Assembly (NCBI RefSeq): GCF_016658545.1 | Contig: NZ_JACVZC010000001.1 | Location: 124,001 to 188,000 of the forward strand | Direction: 5' to 3' | Origin: Pseudomonas sp. S37 | Lineage (GTDB): Bacteria > Pseudomonadota > Gammaproteobacteria > Pseudomonadales > Pseudomonadaceae | DNA length: 64,000 bases | In this document: piece after piece, positions 43,815-52,370 of the stretch | Layout: every line of letters begins with the position of its first letter | Numbering within the stretch: position 1 is the stretch's first letter | Translations under genes and position numbers: made by a program | Notes under the pieces: model-generated | The model's database searches: none | The model's input: only the letters and a program-made list of their open reading frames with translations | Told to the model about the DNA's origin: nothing

Positions 43815-46097
43815 ATGAATTGGTTTCGCAAGCTTTTCGGCTCGTCTACTGAAAGCCTGGCGCCTTCTTCGGATGCGCCTGCTGCTGAAGAGGTGGGGCA
43901 GGAGCAACTGAACGATGACGATAGTGATCAGTACTTCTCTGACGAGCCCATTTCGTCGAAGCTTCAAGATCGGTTCGGGCGAGCGCCTTACGCAGTGCGT
44001 ATCGCTGACACCATCGCCAAGCGTCGCGATCCCTCCAGCATTGTCATCGGCTTGTTCGGGCCTTGGGGGGACGGGAAAACCTCGGTGCTCAAGATGATGG
44101 AGGAGTCGCTTGAAGAGCACGGCCACATCGTCACCATTCGGTTCAATCCTTGGCACTTCTCTACCGAGGATGCGCTGTTGCGCGGGTTCTTCGCCACCAT
44201 GACTGCAGCCTTGGGTAAGGAGCCGGCATTCAAAGAAAAAGCGGCAGCGCTGCTTGAGTCTTACGGCGGAATTCTATCGGTGATTTCGGTCACCGTTCCG
44301 GGAGTCGAGATCAATCCTGGTGAAGCAGCGAAGCAGATCGGAGAGTCATTATCCAAGGTCAGTCTCGACAAGCTGAAAGATCAGATTGACGCGCTTCTAG
44401 GTCAGAGCGGGAAAAGATTGGTCATTTTGATTGATGACATCGACCGACTGGACAGGCAAGAAACCCATGCGATTTTCAAGCTGGTAAAGCTCTCCGCAAG
44501 CTTCAAATACACCAGCTACGTTCTGGCCTTCGATGACGAAGTCGTTGCTGCTGCGCTGGGTGATCGCTACGGTGATGGAGGGCAAGAAGCAGGTCGGGCT
44601 TTCCTGGAAAAGATCATTCAAGTGCCTTTGCACCTGCCGCCCGCTGACCAAATTAGCTTACGTGAAATAACCTTCGAAGGCGTTGATCACGCCGTTAAGC
44701 AAGCTGGGATTGTCCTCGATCAGCGTCAAGTCCATGTGTTCACCCGCCATTTTGTCGACGGTCTTGAGTCACGGTTCGAAACACCGAGAGTTGCGAAGCT
44801 GTACACAAACGCTCTCCTCTTTGCGCTCCCTCTCGTTAAAGGTGAAGTCAATATTGCAGAATTCATGCTTGTTGAGGGGCTGAGGGTCGTGTGTCCGAAG
44901 CTGCACGCGGCCATTCGTGATAACCCTCAGCTATTTTTGCAAGGTGAGTCACGAGATGGTTTGCGAGGTTTGGAGAGAGCGCCATCCGCCGTTGATCAAA
45001 TCCTCGAAGGTGCAATGCCTCATACTACATCAGAAGAAAGAAATCAGTTGCGAGAGCGCCTTTTGACACCACTATTTCCACGTATCGGCAACACGCTTTA
45101 CGGTGGAGATTGGGAGAAGCAGTGGGCTGATGAACAAAGAATTTGCTCCAACCGGTATTTCAAACGTTATTTTGTTTACGGGGTGCCTGCAGGGGAGGTG
45201 TCGGACGGAAGTATTGCTAACTTGATTGATGCTCTCGTCGTGGCCGATGCTGGCTCGCAGCGCGACCTGTTGAGCGCATACACCATGCGTGCGATGCCGA
45301 AATTGATCCAAGCGCTTCGGAACCGAACGGATACTCTGGATGGAGCTTCAGCGTTAGCCATCGCGACTGCCGTTGCGAGCAATGGTGATCTGCTTCCACG
45401 CGAGCGCGGTGCGTTTGTCATGGGGGGGACGATGACGTCGGCTGGAATCCTGATTTGTCATCTCATCAGGCGCATCCCCTTATCGGAGAGACAAGCAGCT
45501 GTAGAGGCCGTACTCGGATCGGCCTCTCCGCTGGTCATGGGTATGGAATGCCTTCGCTGGCTAACTCATTCAAAAGATAGGCCAGAAGAGCGCAGAGTGC
45601 TCCCAGATGCCGCGAACGAGGGGCTCTACCATATGTTCGCGTGTCGAATTCGCGACGCGAATGAAGCTATGCCTCTATTCATCCAGGAAGGGAAAGACGC
45701 ACCGCACCTCTACTGGCGCTGGCTACTGGGAGGTACTCAGGAAGAAATCGAAGCGGGCTTGCGCGCGATCTTTGATAAAGATCCAGCAATGGTCGATGTT
45801 TTTCTTGATACCTACATCGGGGAAGGATGGGAAGTAGAAAGTGGTTTACCGGTTAGGTCGGATCTGGGCCGAGAAAACTACAACAGTATCGCCTCTATTA
45901 TTTCGCCAGGCTACATATTCGATAATCTTCGTGCTCGCTATGGGGGCGAGCTGGACGATCCAGATTATTATCAGGATGGAGAGCCAGCGAAGATAACGGC
46001 TCATCAATTCGCATTTATACATCGAGCTGTTATCGCTGAAGAGCAATCGCCTGAGGATGCCGGCGAATCAAGCAGCATGCCTCAGGAGTTCGAGTGA
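43815..46097 (+). CDS. KAP-family P-loop NTPase
   Basis: A 760-aa KAP NTPase with a strong GGAGGAGGGG ribosome site. Walker A is GPWGDGKT (82-89), the KAP signature RFNPWHF is at 109-115, and Walker B LVILIDDIDRLD has D207-D208. No clear transmembrane insertion was found, so it is probably a soluble KAP protein, as in Qat-type systems. It lies 78 bp after the 694-aa gene on the same strand and is probably in the same operon. KAP ATPases occur repeatedly in defence operons, where they are thought to act as signalling or effector-gating ATPases. Confidence 0.85.
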   Translation: MNWFRKLFGSSTESLAPSSDAPAAEEVGQEQLNDDDSDQYFSDEPISSKLQDRFGRAPYAVRIADTIAKRRDPSSIVIGLFGPWGDGKTSVLKMMEESLEEHGHIVTIRFNPWHFSTEDALLRGFFATMTAALGKEPAFKEKAAALLESYGGILSVISVTVPGVEINPGEAAKQIGESLSKVSLDKLKDQIDALLGQSGKRLVILIDDIDRLDRQETHAIFKLVKLSASFKYTSYVLAFDDEVVAAALGDRYGDGGQEAGRAFLEKIIQVPLHLPPADQISLREITFEGVDHAVKQAGIVLDQRQVHVFTRHFVDGLESRFETPRVAKLYTNALLFALPLVKGEVNIAEFMLVEGLRVVCPKLHAAIRDNPQLFLQGESRDGLRGLERAPSAVDQILEGAMPHTTSEERNQLRERLLTPLFPRIGNTLYGGDWEKQWADEQRICSNRYFKRYFVYGVPAGEVSDGSIANLIDALVVADAGSQRDLLSAYTMRAMPKLIQALRNRTDTLDGASALAIATAVASNGDLLPRERGAFVMGGTMTSAGILICHLIRRIPLSERQAAVEAVLGSASPLVMGMECLRWLTHSKDRPEERRVLPDAANEGLYHMFACRIRDANEAMPLFIQEGKDAPHLYWRWLLGGTQEEIEAGLRAIFDKDPAMVDVFLDTYIGEGWEVESGLPVRSDLGRENYNSIASIISPGYIFDNLRARYGGELDDPDYYQDGEPAKITAHQFAFIHRAVIAEEQSPEDAGESSSMPQEFE

Positions 46098-46144
46098 TAG
46101 CGATCAACTAATACTTAAATAAACTCAAAGGTCGGAGCAATACA

Positions 46145-47167
46145 ATGTTTCTCACTCAGGATGAGCGCAGCTCATGCTTGATTCGTCTGCGAAAACTCAA
46201 CGAGACATTCGTTTCTTCAGTGTCGAGTGAATACTTGAGAGCAATGGTAAGCGAAATCATAACTCTAGTTGAGTCCGATTTGGAGCTAATGTCGTTCGAC
46301 AGGGGGGATGATTATTTTAACTCGGCTTTTGACTCAATAAAGCAAAGGCTTTTGCGGGAGTTGAATGAGGGTTCGCTCAAGGAGCTTCATTTTGAAATCG
46401 CTTCCTTCCTCCGAAATCTAAGCTATGGTGGGTTTCATAACTTTAATGAGCATTCGATAGTTCGTTTTTACCTTGATCAAAAGTACCCGCAAATCGAATA
46501 CAAGAAAATTGACTAAATAAGGTTCGATGTTCCATTAAAATTTGTACTTGCTCCTTACGAGAATGGGCTCAAGAAGATCAGAGAGGTACACGGTAAGGTC
46601 GAAGCCTGGGAAGGAGGGCTTGTAGACTGGGAAACGCGCGTTGCTGATAGCGAGAGGCGATATGAAGGGGTGCTTGGCAAAAATAACTATCTTGGCTTGG
46701 CGAAGGCGTTTACGACTCTGCTGGAAGCTAAAAATAAGGAACTAGAGAAGACGTTTTTGGCGCTTGTGTCAGTGGGGTGCCTGGCTGCGTTCATACCGTT
46801 CGTTTATTTGATAATGGGGAATTCGGATAAGTTAACAACTCTTGTTTCGGGTGTGTATAAGGTGGATGCCATCGCGTCGTTGGTGTTCTCTATCGCCCTC
46901 GAGGTGTTAATCCTTTATTACTTCAGGATAATTTACTCTCAGTGGGCCTTGGTAAAGCATCAATTGCTACAGCTAAATTTGAGGCATCAAATGTGTGCGT
47001 TTGCGAGTGATTATGCGCGCAACTCTCAGGAGATGGACAAGTCAACGCTCGCAAAATTCGAGAACCTGGTGTTCAGTGAGCTCTCCAGCGATACCTCTGT
47101 GCCTCCGAGCATCTACGATGCTGCAGATGCTATTTCTAAGGTTATCGGCAGCATGCGAAAGGGATAA
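46145..47167 (+). pseudogene. Coiled-coil membrane protein gene interrupted by an in-frame TAA
   Basis: One continuous frame of 340 codons is split by a single TAA at 46514-46516. The upstream part (123 aa, MFLTQDERSSCLIRLRKLNE) has a GGAG ribosome site. Downstream, the same frame continues IRFDVPLKFVLAPYENGLKK, then a charged coiled coil (EVHGKVEAWEGGLVDWETRV), LGLAKAFTTLLEAKNKELEK and two transmembrane segments (ALVSVGCLAAFIPFVYLIMG; VDAIASLVFSIALEVLILYY). No ATG, GTG or TTG lies in frame between the stop and GTG 46670, so the second part has no start of its own. The architecture resembles DUF6161-type proteins seen beside defence genes. Nonsense mutation, sequencing error or stop readthrough are all possible. 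Confidence 0.7.
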
Positions 47168-47630
47168 ATCAGTAGCCGGGCACAACGTGATTTGTTGCGG
47201 ATCGCGGTTTTGATGCGGAGGCAGACGCTGGCAGAGCAGGCGTTGATAAGGTTCAGAAGATCCGTGGCGAGGCTTCTCCCGCGTCGCGGACACTTTCGTC
47301 TCGTATGACGCCTGTGGCGTTTCCCTGTGTCTGGGCTCTTGGCGAGCTAATGGTTATTTTTCCTGGGAGTCGTCACGCGTGGGCTTTTGGGGCCGCTGCC
47401 TAGCTGACCACCGCTCACGGCGACTGTGTAGGGTCTTTAATACCGTGTTAGGTAGGTAGCGTGATCGTCGGAGGACTGTTCCGATTGTGACTGCTTATGG
47501 GGACTGGGCGAGGGAACCATCATTGAGTCGCTCAGGGCGGTTGGCCGAAGGCGGCAAGCATGAGAGGATGCGCCCCAACTGCACCTGCAGGTCACCAAGC
47601 GAATCACCGAGCATAAAATGGATGGTTACT
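47168..47630. other. Intergenic stretch without a supported gene
   Basis: About 460 bp. The frame of the next gene is open back to 47487, but its first part (SRSGRLAEGGKHERMRPNCT and neighbours) looks non-coding and no ribosome site supports an early start. Nothing else is visible. Confidence 0.4.
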
Positions 47631-48200
47631 ATGGATGTGAATGCATCTGAACAATGCTATGAGGAGCTTCGATCGGACTACTTCATTGCTGTCTCAGACT
47701 TTCTGGATTTGGTAGATCTTGAAGGTTTCCCTAACGAGGCAGGAGGCGAGCGTAAGCCTTGGTTGGTGTGCTTGATTCCAGAAGCCGCGCAGCAACTCGT
47801 GTTGGTGGGGGGAGTTCAGAGCAAATTTTCGCTACGCACCATTGACCGTGTTTGGAGGTTAGCCGGCGCGCATTACACAGAAATGGAGCTGAATGCGCTC
47901 TTTCTAGAATCCATTCAGGGACAATCGCTAGACCCCATCTTCAGTCCGGCGATGCGAGGTACTGCTCGTACAAGCATGGAGGAGGGTGACGATGAGGAGC
48001 CCTATACGGCGGTTGTGGCACTTTGCACAGCGCTTTACGAGGTTAATGTTGGTCAAGGTGAAAGGGCGATAGCGGAGCTGAAACTTAGCTCAATGGGCTG
48101 GGGCGACTTTACGCAGGTACTCATGCGAAAGCTGACTGCGGATGGTCACGCTAGCGACGAGGATCGCGAGCTTGCGCTGGCTCGCGATCTGGGGCTGTGA
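47631..48200 (+). CDS. Hypothetical protein, weak resemblance to DUF416 (YjaG-like)
   Basis: A 189-aa protein counted from ATG 47631 (MDVNASEQCYEELRSDYFIA), preceded by GGATGG; ATG 47622 is an alternative. The pattern of helices, with a cluster WLVCLIPEAAQQLVLVGGVQ followed by SLRTIDRVWRLAG and later EEPYTAVVALCTALYEVNVG, is reminiscent of DUF416, but I am not sure. It is convergent with the integrase operon, with 9 bp between the stops, and is the last gene before the mobility module. Confidence 0.55.
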   Translation: MDVNASEQCYEELRSDYFIAVSDFLDLVDLEGFPNEAGGERKPWLVCLIPEAAQQLVLVGGVQSKFSLRTIDRVWRLAGAHYTEMELNALFLESIQGQSLDPIFSPAMRGTARTSMEEGDDEEPYTAVVALCTALYEVNVGQGERAIAELKLSSMGWGDFTQVLMRKLTADGHASDEDRELALARDLGL

Positions 48201-48209
48201 CCATTGCCT

Positions 48210-49670
48210 CTATTCGTCCTCGAGGTACGTCTCCTGGATTGCTTTCAAAGCTTCTGTGCCCGACTTGGCTTCATCAAGCAGATCGGCCTTACGCTGGCGC
48301 TTCAGCTCTTGCAGCCTCATCACGTACTCAGCTGCATCGAGTCCGTCCTGCAGCTGTTTCAGAAGCGCCTCCTCGGCTCGGTCGTAGGTACGGTTCACGC
48401 GAATGATGTGTACGGTACTTGAAGTTTCTTCGTAGCCATCTAGTCGCGCAAAAGCGAGGTTGATGTAGCGTTCGACAGACGCAGCGCTACGATGCCCCGT
48501 CCACATCATCACATCGGCCATAAAATGGGCGGTGTTCAGGAAAGCATTACGGAAGTCATCCTGATTTTTGAATCTGTGACGCTTGATAAGCAATACAAAG
48601 AGATTGGTAATAAATGCATGGCGGAACATATGACCGCAAACCTGATGCTCAATGTCAGCATGCTTCCTAAGTAGCCCGATTTCCTTACTGAACGTCTCAG
48701 AGCGTAGTGGTATACCGGTCAGCTCTTGGACAAACAGAAAGCCATGGTCTTTCCTCCCGTACTTGCGCATGGACTTGGCTCTGGCCATCTGGATATATTT
48801 ATTAGCTTCGGTCAGCACTGCACGCGATATTGGAATATAGCGTTCTTCCTGCATGCCATTTTTTAGCGTGATCATGCGAAGCATTGGCTTTTTCAGGCGT
48901 AGTGCATTCTTGACGTCTTCGACGCGGAGCTCTCCAATCTCTCCTCGCCGTGCTCCAGTATGCTCGTAGAGTGAGAGCATAAGATTACGCCTGAGCTGAA
49001 CATTCCTGGACGAGCTGATACTGTTTACGGAGTTCCGAAGCTTTTGGATATCTTCCTCGGTGATCGGATTTCGGCTATGTTTGCGTCGGCCAGTAACCGG
49101 CAGCGAATGATGGTGGAGGTAGATGTTCTTGACTGCCTGACCGTTTCTGCCCGTAGTTATCTGCTGTTTTTCTTCCACCCGAATTGTCCCGCCCGGCGCA
49201 ACAAACTGGGGGTCACCATGTAGGCGTCCTACAAACTGTAGAAAATCAATGCACACGCGCCCTATTTCCAGAAGGGTTGCTTCAGAGCGGGCGCGAACAT
49301 TAGGATTCTCAGATGATCTCTCTGCGCGCATTTCACGAATAAACTCTGAGAAATGACCATCATTGAAGTCAATGAAGTCAGTATTTGTCTTATGCGCGTA
49401 GCGTATCAAAGGGCTGATCTTTGAAGCATATTCGCCAATTGTGCCACCGCCCTCGCCTCGCCTAGAAAGACCTTGAGTACCATTTCTACCTGGTCGATCG
49501 CGTAATGCCAGCATGTACAGGTTAGCGATACAGCAGGCTCTGCCATCTGGCCAGTTGATGAATGGAAGGCCAGAGCCGTCTTTAGTGACCAGCTTGTCAA
49601 TGGCAAAATGCCCGTAAAGAACCAAGGAATCCAGTGACTTGTACAGCTTTCGCTTTTGAAGTTCTCTCAT
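48210..49670 (-). CDS. Tyrosine recombinase (site-specific integrase)
   Basis: A 486-aa integrase with a complete catalytic set: first Arg in TGARRGEIGEL (R241), H347-x-x-R350 in GHMFRHAF, H393 in WTGHRSAA and the nucleophile Y402 in VERYINLAF. It is the last gene of a four-gene operon whose members all overlap; its start overlaps the preceding stop by 4 bp. It is the only one of the three recombinases with a fully canonical active site, so it is the likely catalyst of island excision or integration. Confidence 0.9.
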   Translation of the reverse strand: MRELQKRKLYKSLDSLVLYGHFAIDKLVTKDGSGLPFINWPDGRACCIANLYMLALRDRPGRNGTQGLSRRGEGGGTIGEYASKISPLIRYAHKTNTDFIDFNDGHFSEFIREMRAERSSENPNVRARSEATLLEIGRVCIDFLQFVGRLHGDPQFVAPGGTIRVEEKQQITTGRNGQAVKNIYLHHHSLPVTGRRKHSRNPITEEDIQKLRNSVNSISSSRNVQLRRNLMLSLYEHTGARRGEIGELRVEDVKNALRLKKPMLRMITLKNGMQEERYIPISRAVLTEANKYIQMARAKSMRKYGRKDHGFLFVQELTGIPLRSETFSKEIGLLRKHADIEHQVCGHMFRHAFITNLFVLLIKRHRFKNQDDFRNAFLNTAHFMADVMMWTGHRSAASVERYINLAFARLDGYEETSSTVHIIRVNRTYDRAEEALLKQLQDGLDAAEYVMRLQELKRQRKADLLDEAKSGTEALKAIQETYLEDE

Positions 49671-50305
49671 TTGCGATAGTCATCCAACTCTGCCACATTG
49701 CCCTTGATATCGTCCTGAACGTCATTGACTTGTGCTCGAGTATCAAAAGAAGGGGCATTGAACGGCGGCGGGTTGATTGTCAGCAAAGCTAAAAGCGCAT
49801 CAACCTGATCCTTGGCTCTCTTTTCAAGTAGGAGCGGCTTCACATCGTGTCGTATCGTACGCAAGGTGCCAATTGCGTGGGATATACCTTGCAAAAGAAC
49901 CATATTGATTCGCTGCTGGTACTGGAGTTGCTCTTCCAATTCCAAGGTTCGCTGTGATAGACCCACCTTGGTTCTCTTGTTTGAGGCGTTCAACCTCTCA
50001 TTGAACTCTTCAATTTTGTCAAGCGCAGCGATTCGTAACGCGTCTAGCCCCTCAAATCCCTGCTCGAATACATTCGCACTATGAGACTTTAATGTGTTTA
50101 CGCTCAAGCGCTCCTTTTGCTTGACCTGTCCGTCATCCTCGAAGCTGATTTCAAGTGCAGCTATCCCGGCTTGGCTTTTCAGTGCCTTTTTAAGCATGTC
50201 ATTTTCAGCGAACGGAGCTGGCTGCCTTATGATCAACAGCAGCAGGTCGCGTAGCGCTAGTAATGAATTAGCGTTCCTGGTGAATGATGCGTTGGGTTTA
50301 CTCAT
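49667..50305 (-). CDS. Small coiled-coil protein of the integrase operon
   Basis: A 212-aa protein from ATG 50305 (MSKPNASFTRNANSLLALRD), with AGGTG upstream. It has a central coiled coil (LSQRTLELEEQLQYQQRINM) and a helical N-terminal part. It sits between two recombinase genes, as TnpC does in Tn554-type elements and GmtX in the gamma-mobile-trio elements; it may be an accessory DNA-binding protein that fixes the orientation of recombination. The comparison is by position and size only. Confidence 0.6.
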   Translation of the reverse strand: MSKPNASFTRNANSLLALRDLLLLIIRQPAPFAENDMLKKALKSQAGIAALEISFEDDGQVKQKERLSVNTLKSHSANVFEQGFEGLDALRIAALDKIEEFNERLNASNKRTKVGLSQRTLELEEQLQYQQRINMVLLQGISHAIGTLRTIRHDVKPLLLEKRAKDQVDALLALLTINPPPFNAPSFDTRAQVNDVQDDIKGNVAELDDYRK

Positions 50306-52370
50306 TATCATCACCTATAACTTTGACAATCACGCGCATTTGCTCGCCATTCTCGTCGTTGAAAAAAACTGGTTCAATAGTAACACTACCGTCCTTCAAA
50401 AGCTCGGTGATCTCGTCTTCCAGTTCGTCCGCGTCAACAAGTGCGAAATCTGCGGTGCCGTAACGATCTTGAAGTAATTTCTCAAGGTTCTGATAGCTCT
50501 TGTTGTCGCCGTGTTGAATCTGCTCCGCGACAAACTGGGCTTTTGCGCCCATCAATGCCACTCCATCCAAGCTTTCGGTAATGTAGTGCCAGACATGACT
50601 CTTGTCTGTGTGAGCCAGCATCCACTGTAAAGTTTCCAAGCCGCCGAAACTGTTAGTATGGAAAAATAGCATAGCAAAAAATCTTCTTAGCTGGTGTTGT
50701 CGGATATAGTATCGCTGACCTTGAGCATTCAAGGGCATTTCAAAGAAATCACAAAAAATGTCAAGATTCTTTGTGAAGATCTCTTTTGTGGAGTTGGAAA
50801 AGTTCTTAGATCCTCTGCTGCACGGGGTTGCGAAAAGTGTGTGTATAGAGTCAATGTAACCAATGCGTTTCAAGATTTTTTGCATGCGAATCAAATTTTT
50901 AATCATTTGCGCCGCAAGCGGGTCAATAGGGCGTGCCTTAAGCTGTCGAAGTCCACGCAGCCCTTTTGTACTTTTTCTATTGAGAAACATCAACCAGAGC
51001 TCGGACGAATCAAGGCACCCTAAAGTCTTCAGGTCTTTAAGCTCGCCTACCCGGCGAGCCATCAGTGCTCCAACAACGATCTGGACGGATCCGATATACA
51101 CCCTAAGAAGTTCGATGAGGCTGGGGTGCTCTCGAAATCTAGAGTGGTACTCTTCCAGGCTCGGTCTTGTGGTTGGGATCTGCGCGGCGGCGCGGTCAAC
51201 GCCTAGCTGAGTCGTTTCCTTTCGGATGATTTTTGCAAGCGCGTCGTTCTTGAAATGGGCAGGCGGTTTCCCTGTGCGTACGCTGTGTAGCGCCAGTAAA
51301 CAAAAGCTATCAACCAGGTGCTTGCCATGCTGCAAGTGAAACTCGATGCTCTTCCTCATAGCGCCTAGGGCTACAGCGCTTGGGAGTGAGCGATGCCTAC
51401 CTCCTTTAGCCAGCTTGTGCTCATAAAGCAATGTCTCTCTCAAACCGAGGATCGGGGGGGCTGGAAGGGCTGCCTCATGCAGAACGCCGAGCTTATAAAT
51501 CGTGCGTTGATAACTCGCTAGCCTTTCGTAAGCGGGGAGCTCATCGTCGCGGGTCGACCAAGCCACTGCAGGGTATTCACGCATTACCTTTGAAGGCTTA
51601 CCTCCGAAGCACAAGGCATCGATAGGCCCTCGGTGTCGAGTCTTAAGCACTAATGTGTTCTTATAGAGTTTCCCAGAAAGTAAAAGATGATTTGGCTTCC
51701 AGACCGTTCCTACCTTGTGCATATAGCCGTGAACGAACAAGGCAGCGCGTGCGCGCGGGAGGTCTCTCGGCGCGATGCCTAAAAGGTTCTCATCTTCTTG
51801 CTCAAAGGTGACATCCTCAATGCCGGGTGTGTCCCTCAACACTTGATCAATAGACTCCGGCGGCGTAACGCTCATCAGCTCCTGAGCAAGCTTTCCCACT
51901 GATGGTTGCCATTCGAAAAAGCCTTCCGGATCTCCGAAGTCGCACGTTCGTTTGAGGATGGAAATAAGATGGTCTTTGTTTAGTGCCTCCAGTCCATATT
52001 TCCCGAGCTCGTAGTAATGGCTATTGAGCAGCAAGTGATCGATAATGTGACATGCTCTGTCAAATTCGACGCGCTGGAACTTGTTCGAATTTGTTTCGAT
52101 CGACATGTCAGTTGAGTTTCTAGTGACGGCCACCAAATAAGTCCGGAGGCCTGCAATAAGGCCTGCGTTCTTTGGGGTCAGCAGGGTAGAACCATCCTCA
52201 AGCATGACATCCCAATCAATAAATTGATTGGCTTTTGTGTCAATGTTGATTTCCCAGATAGGGGAGTTAAAATCCGATAGCAGCCATCGCGCATGTCGGA
52301 ACATTGCCGCTGGATCTGCGAGGTATTCAGAAAGGCGTTCAAGCTGCGTGTTAGCGTTAGGCGGCATCAT
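50298..52370 (-). CDS. Large tyrosine-recombinase-like protein (second)
   Basis: A 690-aa protein. The C-terminal third has a recombinase fold: VVGALMARRVGELKDLKTLG holds the first Arg, IRQHQLRRFFAMLFF has the H-x-x-R, and WMLAHTDKSHVWHYI has the late His and the candidate Tyr. The 400-residue N-terminal part is unassigned. Its start overlaps the stop of the preceding recombinase gene by 14 bp, and its stop overlaps the small coiled-coil gene. It resembles TnpB-type recombinases of multi-integrase elements. Confidence 0.8.
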   Translation of the reverse strand: MMPPNANTQLERLSEYLADPAAMFRHARWLLSDFNSPIWEINIDTKANQFIDWDVMLEDGSTLLTPKNAGLIAGLRTYLVAVTRNSTDMSIETNSNKFQRVEFDRACHIIDHLLLNSHYYELGKYGLEALNKDHLISILKRTCDFGDPEGFFEWQPSVGKLAQELMSVTPPESIDQVLRDTPGIEDVTFEQEDENLLGIAPRDLPRARAALFVHGYMHKVGTVWKPNHLLLSGKLYKNTLVLKTRHRGPIDALCFGGKPSKVMREYPAVAWSTRDDELPAYERLASYQRTIYKLGVLHEAALPAPPILGLRETLLYEHKLAKGGRHRSLPSAVALGAMRKSIEFHLQHGKHLVDSFCLLALHSVRTGKPPAHFKNDALAKIIRKETTQLGVDRAAAQIPTTRPSLEEYHSRFREHPSLIELLRVYIGSVQIVVGALMARRVGELKDLKTLGCLDSSELWLMFLNRKSTKGLRGLRQLKARPIDPLAAQMIKNLIRMQKILKRIGYIDSIHTLFATPCSRGSKNFSNSTKEIFTKNLDIFCDFFEMPLNAQGQRYYIRQHQLRRFFAMLFFHTNSFGGLETLQWMLAHTDKSHVWHYITESLDGVALMGAKAQFVAEQIQHGDNKSYQNLEKLLQDRYGTADFALVDADELEDEITELLKDGSVTIEPVFFNDENGEQMRVIVKVIGDDNE

